Shown: positions 1 through 6,784 of the stretch, piece by piece
Layout: each line of letters begins with the position of its first letter
How positions within the stretch are numbered: the stretch's first letter is position 1
Assembly: GCF_023661085.1 (NCBI RefSeq)
Contig: NZ_JAHDJT010000031.1
Location: 1 to 11,289, forward strand
DNA length: 11,289 nucleotides
DNA from: Wolbachia pipientis
GTDB lineage: Bacteria; Pseudomonadota; Alphaproteobacteria; Rickettsiales; Anaplasmataceae
Reading direction: 5' to 3'
Translations under genes and position numbers: made by a program
The notes under the pieces: model-generated
The model's database searches: none
The model's input: the letters and a program-made list of their open reading frames with translations, nothing else
Told to the model about the DNA's origin: nothing

Positions 1-152
1 TTCTCTCTCTCAATTTGTTTATATATTGTCATGCTTAACTGGTAATCGTTTGTTTCTTCTGGGCGTTCTATATCTTCATATGAACGCTTCTGCTGCTTTT
101 GTTGTTTTAGATTTTCATCGCCCGCACTATATACTTGCTCTGATACTGGCAT
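1..152 (-). CDS. N-terminal part of an unrecognised protein, cut by the window edge
   Basis: An open frame runs on the minus strand from an ATG at 152 to the window edge, giving 50 complete codons (MPVSEQVYSAGDENLKQQ... and ending ...YKQIERE). A run of five G lies 5 bases before the ATG and makes a good Shine-Dalgarno site, which supports the start. The visible part is hydrophilic and rich in Gln, Lys and Glu, with no signal peptide or membrane segment. I do not recognise the family, and the fold and function cannot be judged without the rest of the gene. It is transcribed away from der, so the 153-289 gap must serve both genes. Confidence 0.7.
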   Translation of the reverse strand, partial: MPVSEQVYSAGDENLKQQKQQKRSYEDIERPEETNDYQLSMTIYKQIERE

Positions 153-176
153 AACTACCCCCTATATTTTTCATAA

Positions 177-205
177 TAAAATCAAGATAAAATATCTTGG
201 TTTTA
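177..205. repeat. 13-bp near-perfect inverted repeat in the divergent upstream region
   Basis: Bases 177-189 pair with 193-205 around a 3-base AAA loop. All 13 pairs form if one T-G pair is allowed. It lies 25 bases before the minus-strand start codon and 85 bases before der. It may be an operator-like dyad or a hairpin in the leader of the minus-strand gene. Only short T runs follow on either strand, so it is a weak terminator candidate. Confidence 0.5.
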
Positions 206-255
206 GAACATTGATGTAACCTGTAAAGTCAATAGTTAAATTGAAAAATTTTGAT

Positions 256-261
256 TATAAT
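256..261 (+). promoter_or_regulatory. Candidate -10 box of the der promoter
   Basis: A perfect TATAAT lies 28 bases before the chosen der start. The -35 position is poor (TAGTTA at 233-238 with a 17-base spacer, 3 of 6 matches), so the call rests on the -10 box and its position alone. Confidence 0.4.
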
Positions 262-289
262 TTACTTCTGTAGAACATGTGCTCAAACT

Positions 290-1690
290 ATGCTAAAAAC
301 CGCTATAGTAGGCTTGCCAAATGCTGGCAAATCAACCCTATTTAATAGGCTGGTGGGAAGAAAAGCAGCAGTGGTTAGTAACATCCCAGGGGTAACGAGG
401 GATAGACGTGAGGGAATTGGAAGAATTAGCGATTTAGAATTCAAAATTATTGATACAGGAGGGTGGAACGACCAAACCAATTTTTCACCGCAAGTTATTG
501 AACAAATAGAGTTTTCTTTATTGAGTGCGGATGTAATTTTTTTTCTTGTTGATGCAAAAGTGCAAAATGAACAGAACAAAGAATTTGCAAAGTGGCTAAA
601 GAGGAAGACAAATAAACCTGTAATACTTGTAGCAAATAAATGTGAAAGTCATAGGTCAGGAAATGTTGATTACTTGCAGTTTTTTGATTTCATAGGCCCA
701 GTGTACATCTCAGCCGAACATAACCTTGGCATGGTTGATCTCTACGATGCATTAGCTGGTGTTATTGAGTCTTTTATAAATTCCTCTCCTGTCATTCAAG
801 TAGCTGACTACTTGGATCCAGAAAAAAATAAGCAGATTCCAGTGTCACGCACCGGAATGACATCGGATCAAGCTAATGAGTTTACTAAGCTAAAGATTGC
901 AATCATCGGCCGCCCAAATGTTGGGAAGTCAACTTTTTTAAATAGCTTACTTGCAGAGAATAGGCTAATAACAAGTTCAGAACCAGGTACCACACGTGAC
1001 TCTGTGGATATTACATACGATCATGGTGGAAAGCTAATTACTCTGATTGACACTGCCGGAATCCGTAGAAAGGCGAATGTTACAGATGACTTAGAATCAA
1101 GATTTGTTGAGAAGAGCATGGAATCAATAAAACGCTCTCACGTGATAGCTTTAATGCTAGACTCCCTTGTGGGTATTGAGCAACAGGATTTATCAATCGG
1201 TGAAGCTGCGATCAAAGGAGGAAAGGGAATTATCATTGTCTTAAATAAGTGGGACTTAATAAATAAAGATGACAGGAGCAAGTTGATAAAATTTGTAAAA
1301 CAACAGGAAGTAACTCGGTTATTTTTGGAAGTGCCAACTATAACGATTTCTGCGTTAAAAGGCATGCGCTGCAATGATGTGATAGACAAGTGTCTTGAAG
1401 TAAACGAGTTCTTAAGCAGGAAAATCAGTACTGCAAAGTTAAATAACTGGCTAATTGATGCTCTAAATAGGCACACCCACCCGCTTGTCAAAGGTAGAGC
1501 AATTAAAATGAAGTATATTGCTCAAGTTGGCACTAAACCTCCGGCTTTTTCCTTAATATGCAACATGCCTGAAAGTGTTGATGAAAGTTATAAACGCTAT
1601 TTAGTTAATGACCTAAGAAAAAACTTCTTTGCTGAAGGCGTACCAGTCAGATTGCTTTTGAAGAAGAATAAAAATCCCTATGCAAAATGA
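290..1690 (+). CDS. der: Der (EngA), double-domain ribosome-assembly GTPase
   Basis: Der is an essential GTPase that binds the 50S subunit during maturation. The protein has 466 residues, normal for the family. The first G domain shows GLPNAGKST (8-16), GVTRD (34-38), DTGG (55-58) and NKCE (116-119). The second shows GRPNVGKST (207-215), PGTTRD (232-237), DTAG (254-257), NKWD (319-322) and the SALKG loop (354-358). The remaining ~110 residues fit the KH-like C-terminal domain. I chose the ATG at 290 because the first beta strand and P-loop follow directly; the TTG at 251 would add 13 unconserved residues. No clear Shine-Dalgarno site precedes 290. The first G4 motif has Glu in place of the usual Asp. 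dsbB and coq7 follow on the same strand. Confidence 0.96.
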   Translation: MLKTAIVGLPNAGKSTLFNRLVGRKAAVVSNIPGVTRDRREGIGRISDLEFKIIDTGGWNDQTNFSPQVIEQIEFSLLSADVIFFLVDAKVQNEQNKEFAKWLKRKTNKPVILVANKCESHRSGNVDYLQFFDFIGPVYISAEHNLGMVDLYDALAGVIESFINSSPVIQVADYLDPEKNKQIPVSRTGMTSDQANEFTKLKIAIIGRPNVGKSTFLNSLLAENRLITSSEPGTTRDSVDITYDHGGKLITLIDTAGIRRKANVTDDLESRFVEKSMESIKRSHVIALMLDSLVGIEQQDLSIGEAAIKGGKGIIIVLNKWDLINKDDRSKLIKFVKQQEVTRLFLEVPTITISALKGMRCNDVIDKCLEVNEFLSRKISTAKLNNWLIDALNRHTHPLVKGRAIKMKYIAQVGTKPPAFSLICNMPESVDESYKRYLVNDLRKNFFAEGVPVRLLLKKNKNPYAK

Positions 1691-1741
1691 GTACTCTGCT
1701 TTATACTTTAAGAAGTCTTTGTAATAGCTAACTCAAAGGTC

Positions 1742-2218
1742 ATGCGTAATAACTCCAGAACTCCTACAATCTTCCTGCTGTCAAGCGCCGTTGCTCTAAT
1801 TTTTGCATATGTGCTAGAGTATTTTTTTAATATGCTGCCATGCAAATTATGCATATACGAGCGGATAGTTTACTATGTTGCAGGATTACTCGCAGTGGCA
1901 TACATGATTAAAGACAACAAAATTTTAGTTTATGCAATGTTTTGCAGTTATCTCATCGGTGCGATAATATCTTTTTATCATGTAGGTCTTGAACTCCGCT
2001 TATTCCATGATATTTTAGGATGCACAGAACAAGCAAGCGGTAACGTTAGCGTAGAAGAGCTGAGAAATAACCTTTTAAACCCTAACTACTCTCCTTCTTG
2101 TGACAGACCCCATTATGTTCTAGGCGTTTCCCTAGCAACGTGGAACTTAATTTATCTTATAGCGGCTCTGTTCGTGTCAGGTAAAATGTATTGTGGAGAG
2201 AGAAAGAAATTTAAATAA
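1742..2218 (+). CDS. dsbB: DsbB, inner-membrane quinone-linked disulfide oxidase
   Basis: DsbB reoxidises the periplasmic thiol oxidase DsbA and passes the electrons to quinone. The 158-residue protein has the DsbB plan: hydrophobic segments at about 8-29, 42-57, 61-80 and 126-147, with two cysteine pairs facing the periplasm. The first pair is the CKLC motif (C34, C37) followed by IYER, matching the family CxxC-x-x-x-R signature. The second pair is C94 and C120 in the loop between segments 3 and 4. AAGG lies only 2 bases before the ATG. The gene starts 51 bases after der, and its last 26 bases overlap coq7, so the three probably share a transcript. Its presence implies a DsbA partner elsewhere, which could act on exported cysteine-containing proteins. 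Confidence 0.93.
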   Translation: MRNNSRTPTIFLLSSAVALIFAYVLEYFFNMLPCKLCIYERIVYYVAGLLAVAYMIKDNKILVYAMFCSYLIGAIISFYHVGLELRLFHDILGCTEQASGNVSVEELRNNLLNPNYSPSCDRPHYVLGVSLATWNLIYLIAALFVSGKMYCGERKKFK

Positions 2219-2735
2219 CTTAAGGTATGGCGGTAGTAAGTTTTTGCAGCAGGCAATTAGGGTAAATCATGCTGGAGAATATGGAGCTATTTGCATCTAT
2301 TCTGGTCAAAAATTTATTCTTAAAAAGTCTTCTATAATCAAGGAAATAATTGAAATGGAAGAGCAGGAAAAAAAGCACTTTCACTATTTTAATGAGAAAA
2401 TCAAAGAGCAAAAAGTTCGTCCTACTGTTTTATTGCCAGTTTGGCGTGTTTTGGGAGTGTCACTTGGTGTTGCAACTGCCATTATGGGAAGAAAGGCTGC
2501 TATGGCTTGCACTGCCGCAGTCGAAGAAGTGATCGAGGAGCACTATAAAGAGCAAGTTTCGCATTTAGAAGATGGAGAACTAAGAGAAACTATAAGTAAG
2601 TTTCGCGATGAGGAGTTAGAGCACAGAGACACTGCAATTGAACACAATGCTGAAGGTGCGTTTGGTTACAATATCTTGTCTTCATTCATAAAAACGGGCT
2701 GCAAAGCTGCCATTTATTTGTCCAAGTTGATTTAG
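2193..2735 (+). CDS. coq7: Coq7-type 3-demethoxyubiquinol 3-hydroxylase
   Basis: Coq7 is a di-iron monooxygenase that carries out the last ring hydroxylation of ubiquinone synthesis at the inner membrane. The 180-residue protein shows the expected iron ligands: E29 in HAGEYGA, E59 and H62 in EQEKKH, E111 in AVEEVIEEHY, and E141 and H144 in FRDEELEHRD. The central hydrophobic helix (about 84-108) fits the membrane-facing surface of the family. The start is a GTG at 2193 inside dsbB. The upstream in-frame stop at 2160-2162 leaves no ATG, and the next in-frame start-type codon (TTG, residue 18) is too close to the conserved core. The start overlaps dsbB by 26 bases, so translation is probably coupled. 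Confidence 0.94.
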   Translation: MERERNLNNLRYGGSKFLQQAIRVNHAGEYGAICIYSGQKFILKKSSIIKEIIEMEEQEKKHFHYFNEKIKEQKVRPTVLLPVWRVLGVSLGVATAIMGRKAAMACTAAVEEVIEEHYKEQVSHLEDGELRETISKFRDEELEHRDTAIEHNAEGAFGYNILSSFIKTGCKAAIYLSKLI

Positions 2736-2783
2736 TTGATTCTCAGGCAGATTTCTGTTCATAAAGATGAAATTATATAAATG

Positions 2784-2812
2784 TGGCAACTAAGAAGTGT
2801 ATGTTATATAAT
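2784..2812 (+). promoter_or_regulatory. Probable promoter of ppa
   Basis: A perfect -10 box TATAAT is at 2807-2812. With a 17-base spacer the -35 position is TGGCAA (2784-2789), which matches poorly (3 of 6). The predicted RNA start near 2819 leaves a leader of only about 20 bases before the ppa ATG. Confidence 0.55.
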
Positions 2813-2828
2813 ACTTACTCTTAAAGTA

Positions 2829-2833
2829 AGAGG
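2829..2833 (+). promoter_or_regulatory. Shine-Dalgarno site of ppa
   Basis: AGAGG lies 6 bases before the ppa ATG at 2840 and supports that start. Most of it is also the 3' arm of a small 6-bp hairpin (2818-2823 with 2827-2832). Confidence 0.6.
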
Positions 2834-2839
2834 TAATTT

Positions 2840-3355
2840 ATGGATTTGAGTAAAATAACTACGACAGCAGATGCAGTGAGTGTGATAATTGAAATAGGTG
2901 CAAATGCTGAGCCTATAAAGTATGAATTTAATAAAGAGCTTGGATTGCTGCAAGTTGACAGGTTTTTATCTACTTCAATGACCTATCCTTGCAATTATGG
3001 ATTTGTACCAAATACCTGTGCAGGTGATGGTGATCCCGTGGATGTTTTGGTGTTAACTCAATTCCCCCTAGCACCCGGTGTTTTAATATTGGTACGTCCA
3101 ATAGGTGCTTTACTTACCAGGGATGAAAAAGGAGAAGATGAAAAGATATTAGCTGTACCTGTTCCCAGCGTTGATAGCTATTATGACAACGTGAAGGACT
3201 ACTCTGATTTGCCTAAAAACCTACTGGATAAGATTACTCATTTCTTTTCACACTACAAAGATCTGGAGAAAGGAAAAGCAGTAACAGTTGGAAAATGGGT
3301 TGGTATGAAAGAAGCAAAGAGCATTATTGAAAACGCTATTAAAAGTGGAGATTGA
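2840..3355 (+). CDS. ppa: Inorganic pyrophosphatase (family I)
   Basis: This soluble cytoplasmic enzyme hydrolyses pyrophosphate to phosphate, pulling biosynthetic reactions forward. The 171-residue length is normal for a bacterial family I enzyme. The metal-binding signature D63-G-D-P-V-D68 is intact. Other family positions are present: K27-Y28, R41, the TYPCNYGFVP stretch with Y53, the acidic DEKGEDEK segment (95-102) with D100 and K102, and HYKDLEKGK (138-146) with Y139 and K140. The ATG at 2840 has a good ribosome site. The gene has its own promoter and stands apart from the coq7 transcript. Nothing is missing or odd in the coding sequence. Confidence 0.97.
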   Translation: MDLSKITTTADAVSVIIEIGANAEPIKYEFNKELGLLQVDRFLSTSMTYPCNYGFVPNTCAGDGDPVDVLVLTQFPLAPGVLILVRPIGALLTRDEKGEDEKILAVPVPSVDSYYDNVKDYSDLPKNLLDKITHFFSHYKDLEKGKAVTVGKWVGMKEAKSIIENAIKSGD

Positions 3356-3458
3356 TGCGCATTAGCTTAGGTTGTTTATTATAGTAAAATTACAGTTATT
3401 GACTGGTTTAGAAGAGATTCTGCTATCTAATAACATGAAATGCTGCTATTAAAAGCAT

Positions 3459-3486
3459 TAGACAGGTTGTGAAGTCTTGGTATTAT
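3459..3486 (+). promoter_or_regulatory. Candidate promoter of the tRNA-Ser gene
   Basis: TAGACA (3459-3464) and TATTAT (3481-3486) each match the sigma70 consensus at 5 of 6 positions and are separated by 16 bases. The predicted RNA start would be about 25 bases before the mature tRNA. Confidence 0.45.
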
Positions 3487-3516
3487 ATAAAGTACTTGCT
3501 TTGAAGTTCAAGATTT

Positions 3517-3607
3517 GGAAGGGTGGCCGAGCGGCTGAAGGCGGCGGTTTGCTAAACCGTTATACGATTGAAAAGTCGTATCGAGGGTTCGAATCCCTCT
3601 CCTTCCG
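3517..3607 (+). tRNA. tRNA-Ser (anticodon GCU)
   Basis: A class II tRNA of 91 bases reading AGC/AGU serine codons. The acceptor stem GGAAGGG (3517-3523) pairs with TCCTTCC (3600-3606), ending in a G-U pair, and the discriminator is G3607. The anticodon stem 3544-3548/3556-3560 closes a seven-base loop with GCT at 3551-3553. The long variable arm typical of serine tRNAs has a 6-bp stem (3562-3567/3576-3581). The T arm is GAGGG-TTCGAAT-CCCTC (3583-3599). The CCA end is not encoded (CGT follows), so it must be added after transcription. The exported ankyrin/pentapeptide genes begin about 115 bases downstream. Confidence 0.97.
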
Positions 3608-3658
3608 CGTGTTATTGGCATAATGACCTTAATCAACCTCCATTTCCCATGTCCATTT

Positions 3659-3688
3659 TTTACTATAGATTAATTATTTGATTATAGT
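3659..3688 (+). promoter_or_regulatory. Weak candidate promoter for the ankyrin/pentapeptide pair
   Basis: TATAGT (3683-3688, 5 of 6 matches) is preceded by TTTACT (3659-3664, 4 of 6) with an 18-base spacer. In such AT-rich DNA this could arise by chance. The position, 33 bases before the ATG, is reasonable. Confidence 0.3.
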
Positions 3689-3721
3689 ATCATCTTAATT
3701 AAGCTTGTGCTTGGAATATTT

Positions 3722-4960
3722 ATGAGGAGTATTTTATACTTTACATTGTTATTTGTCGTGTTTGGCTCGTCGAGCCTGTTTGCTGTGGAGCAAGTTGAAA
3801 GAAAAAAAACTGATGCAGGTGAATCAGCTAGTTCTGTGCATGAAAATGTGGATATAAGGAAAAATCTAAAACAAGATGCGCCGGAAAGCACAGCCCAAGG
3901 AACCGAGCCTGAGTCTTACAAAAGCGACTCTACGGACGTTGATAAGTTAAATGTTGAAAAAGCACAGGATACCAAGGCTGAAGGAGCGATCAATAAAAAA
4001 GAACCACAACATGGAAAAAACAAAGCTCCTGCAGTTGAAAAAGCTATTGGCAGAGGTGAGAAGAGTGATAAAGATTTTGGCAATAACCTGCCAGAGAAAA
4101 GTAAAGATGAAGGTACTCCAAGTTTGCCAAGTGTGACCGATAAGGAAGTGAACAAAAATTTAGTTTTGCCTCCAAACGCTGGTTTAAATAAAGATGTAGC
4201 CGATCTGCAAAAAGATCTACAAGTTAATAAAAAGGTTGATATTGAGGAGAATAAGCCTTCAGGAAATAATACAGATAAATTATCAGAAAGGAAAAAAGAG
4301 GAAGATCAAACTGAAGAAGAAGTGAAAAAATTAGCTGAGAACCGCAGTAGAAAAAATCAAGTAAAACTTATCACTAGAAGAGACAAAGAAAACAAGCAAG
4401 AAGAAGAGAAAAATTTACAAAGATGGACAAAGTTAGACAGAGAACCAATAAAGGAATGGTATCAAAAAAACGCACAGAGCAAGTCAGTATATAAGCGACA
4501 ATATGATAAACTTAATGAGCATCTTCCGACAACCGTATTTATTGATGACTATAGTAAGCAGCTTTTTTACTGTATTAAAAAGAACAACTTAGTTTGCCTG
4601 AGGGGAATAATAAGCAAGTTGGAAAAGCTTGGATTAACAACTCAAGAGGCACTGAAGCTTAGAAATAAGCTTGGAGATACTCCTCTAATTTATGCCGTTA
4701 AGCAAGGTGAGGTAGATATAGTACGCTTTCTCTTATTACAAGGTGCTGATCCTAAAGCGGTTAATGATAGTCTTCAATCCCCTATTGATATAGCAATCGA
4801 AAGAGGGCGGGTTGATATGATAAATGCAATTACTGAAATGATACCACATCTTTTAGAGCATAAGAGGATAGATAACAAAGAAAGCCTGGAAATGTATAAC
4901 TGGGCTGTGAAAACAAAAGAAGATAACGAATTGCAATGCAATGAAGATCAAGAAAGATGA
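3722..4960 (+). CDS. Exported ankyrin-repeat protein with a long charged linker
   Basis: A 412-residue protein with three parts. Residues 1-21 form a signal peptide (short basic start, a hydrophobic core from ILYFTLLFVVF, likely cleavage after LFA). Residues about 22-255 are very rich in Lys, Glu, Asp, Asn and Gln with almost no hydrophobic residues, as expected of a disordered or coiled-coil linker. The C-terminal part has ankyrin repeats: a clear one at 315-347 (GDTPLIYAV...VDIVRFLLLQGADP), a second at 350-380 (SPIDIAIERGRVDMINAI) and a degenerate one at about 280-304. The ATG at 3722 puts the signal peptide first; a TTG at 3707 would add five residues. Its stop overlaps the next gene's start as ATGA, so the two are translationally linked. 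Function is unknown; secretion to the periplasm or beyond is inferred. Confidence 0.85.
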   Translation: MRSILYFTLLFVVFGSSSLFAVEQVERKKTDAGESASSVHENVDIRKNLKQDAPESTAQGTEPESYKSDSTDVDKLNVEKAQDTKAEGAINKKEPQHGKNKAPAVEKAIGRGEKSDKDFGNNLPEKSKDEGTPSLPSVTDKEVNKNLVLPPNAGLNKDVADLQKDLQVNKKVDIEENKPSGNNTDKLSERKKEEDQTEEEVKKLAENRSRKNQVKLITRRDKENKQEEEKNLQRWTKLDREPIKEWYQKNAQSKSVYKRQYDKLNEHLPTTVFIDDYSKQLFYCIKKNNLVCLRGIISKLEKLGLTTQEALKLRNKLGDTPLIYAVKQGEVDIVRFLLLQGADPKAVNDSLQSPIDIAIERGRVDMINAITEMIPHLLEHKRIDNKESLEMYNWAVKTKEDNELQCNEDQER

Positions 4961-6744
4961 TTAGATTTTTGATATTAGTCTTAATTGGTCATTTGTGTTA
5001 CGGAAGTGGAGTAAATGATAAGAAGAATCCGGTCAGTGATTTTTTGGACACTTTGCACAAGACAAAGTATGTGTCTTACAGCAAAAAAGACTTTGCTGAA
5101 TTTCTAGTACAGTGTCACAAAAAAGGCGTGCCAGAAGACTTTGGAAAAGGCTTTGGTCCTGACTTAAATGGAGCCAATTTTAGTCGATTGTACCTCAATG
5201 GATCTATTTTTGATGAAGTCAGTCTAATTGGTGCTGATTTTTCTCATACTGACTTGTCAGGTGTATCCTTTATTAATGCTGATTTGCGTGGGGCCAATTT
5301 TTCCAATGCTAATTTGCAAGGTATAAGAATAAAAGGCACAAATCTGAGTTTTGCAAAATTTATTTCTGCAAACTTAACAGATATTATATTTGATCAGTCT
5401 GATATTAGTTATGCTGAGTTTATCAACTCTGATCTTAAAAGGGCAAAAATGCATAATATAACTGGCTTACATACTAATTTCTCAAATGTGAAAATGAATC
5501 TCTCTAGCTTACTAAACTCGAATGTTAGTTATGTAAATTTTAGCGACAGTGAAGTAAACGATACTGTTATGCAAAAAAGCAACCTTAATAATGCAAATTT
5601 TTTTGGAGTGGATTCATATAAACTAAAAATACAATTTTCCTCGTTGGAAAACGCTAATATATATGGTGCAGAAATAAGAGAATCAGACTTCACAGGCAGC
5701 AATCTTTCTAACGTTTGTCTTAATTCTTCTGCTATAATTGAAAGTAACTTCAATAAAACCAATTTAAGTAACACGCAGATTTCCTATGTAAATGGTAATA
5801 ATTCAAGTTTTGTTCAGTCTGTACTGCATGGCTCCAAGATAAAACACTCATATGCTTCTAAAGTCAGTTTTCAAGATGCCGATTTATCCGATATTGATTT
5901 CAGTTTTAGCGAGCTGCATCAAGTTGATGTTTCTGATTCTGACGTTCGTCACGGAAAGTTTCATGACACTAAAGTTACAAATTCTAACATGAGCGGTTCA
6001 TTTTTCGACCATTCACTATTTACCTCTGCAAAAATAGAAGGTACAGATCTTTCTACTGCTTCAATGTATAAGGTCAAAATACAAGACTCTCAAGTTTATA
6101 ATAGCAAACTCTCTTACCATAACATTGACTCTAGTGAGGTGGAAAGCTCAACATTTTTCAACTTGATAGCAGATAACTCAAGCTGGTCTAATTTAAAAGT
6201 AACTAATTCGAATTTTATTGAAAGCGATTTCAGCTCTTCTTTGCTTCAGGATAATACCTTTAAGAAAACAGGCTTTTTTCTCAGCAATTTCAATAATTCA
6301 GTGATTGGTAATACATTTTTTGGCTCTTCGAGCTTATACGCAGGTTCGGTTGTTGATGCTCATCTAACAGGTTGTAAGTTTGATCATTCAATTCTAATTG
6401 GCAATAAAGGACAGGAAAGACTTACAAACTTAGAGGGTGCTATAACCTCAATTGAAGATTTGCAAGAAAAGATATCACAGGGTGAAAAATTTGATGTGAA
6501 TTATGCTTATTTCGAATTTAGGGATATGAATCTAGAAAATGCCGATTTCTCTAATTCGATATTGAGTAGAGCAAAATTTATAAATGTTAATTTAAATAAG
6601 GCGAATCTTAAAAAAGCTGACTTGTGCCATGCTGTTTTTGACAATTCTTCCCTTATTGATACCAACTTATCAGATTCTGATTTAAATAATTCTAGTTTTT
6701 TTAAATCTGATTTGAAGAGCGCCATACTGGGAAACACTAATTGA
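4957..6744 (+). CDS. Exported giant pentapeptide-repeat protein
   Basis: A 595-residue protein. Residues 1-16 (MIRFLILVLIGHLCYG) look like a signal peptide; the bases around C14 do not match a lipobox. Residues about 20-66 form an N-terminal cap region. From L70 to L480 every fifth residue is the central residue of a pentapeptide (GADFS, ADLRGANFS and similar), almost always Leu, Phe, Ile, Val or Met, with Gly, Ser, Ala or Trp in a few places. A linker (about 484-515) follows, then 15 more repeats centred on 521-591. Such repeats fold as a right-handed four-sided beta helix, about 21 turns here plus about 4. The start overlaps the ankyrin gene's stop as ATGA. DNA mimicry is known for some family members, but the export signal argues against it here. 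The role is unknown. Confidence 0.88.
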   Translation: MIRFLILVLIGHLCYGSGVNDKKNPVSDFLDTLHKTKYVSYSKKDFAEFLVQCHKKGVPEDFGKGFGPDLNGANFSRLYLNGSIFDEVSLIGADFSHTDLSGVSFINADLRGANFSNANLQGIRIKGTNLSFAKFISANLTDIIFDQSDISYAEFINSDLKRAKMHNITGLHTNFSNVKMNLSSLLNSNVSYVNFSDSEVNDTVMQKSNLNNANFFGVDSYKLKIQFSSLENANIYGAEIRESDFTGSNLSNVCLNSSAIIESNFNKTNLSNTQISYVNGNNSSFVQSVLHGSKIKHSYASKVSFQDADLSDIDFSFSELHQVDVSDSDVRHGKFHDTKVTNSNMSGSFFDHSLFTSAKIEGTDLSTASMYKVKIQDSQVYNSKLSYHNIDSSEVESSTFFNLIADNSSWSNLKVTNSNFIESDFSSSLLQDNTFKKTGFFLSNFNNSVIGNTFFGSSSLYAGSVVDAHLTGCKFDHSILIGNKGQERLTNLEGAITSIEDLQEKISQGEKFDVNYAYFEFRDMNLENADFSNSILSRAKFINVNLNKANLKKADLCHAVFDNSSLIDTNLSDSDLNNSSFFKSDLKSAILGNTN

Positions 6745-6784
6745 ACATGAAGTGTACTGCAATGAAATTACTTGAAAAAGAAAA

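Noticed and set aside
227..232. TTGACT on the minus strand as a -35 box for the partial gene
   Set aside because: No acceptable -10 box lies 15-19 bases downstream of it.
3439..3459. AATGCT/AGCATT hairpin between ppa and the tRNA gene
   Set aside because: A 6-bp stem with a 9-base loop and no T run. It overlaps the candidate tRNA promoter by one base and is weak as a terminator.
3916..4155. 79-codon minus-strand frame opposite the ankyrin gene
   Set aside because: It is the complement of the Lys/Glu-rich linker; its Ser/Leu/Phe-rich product is what that composition produces by chance.
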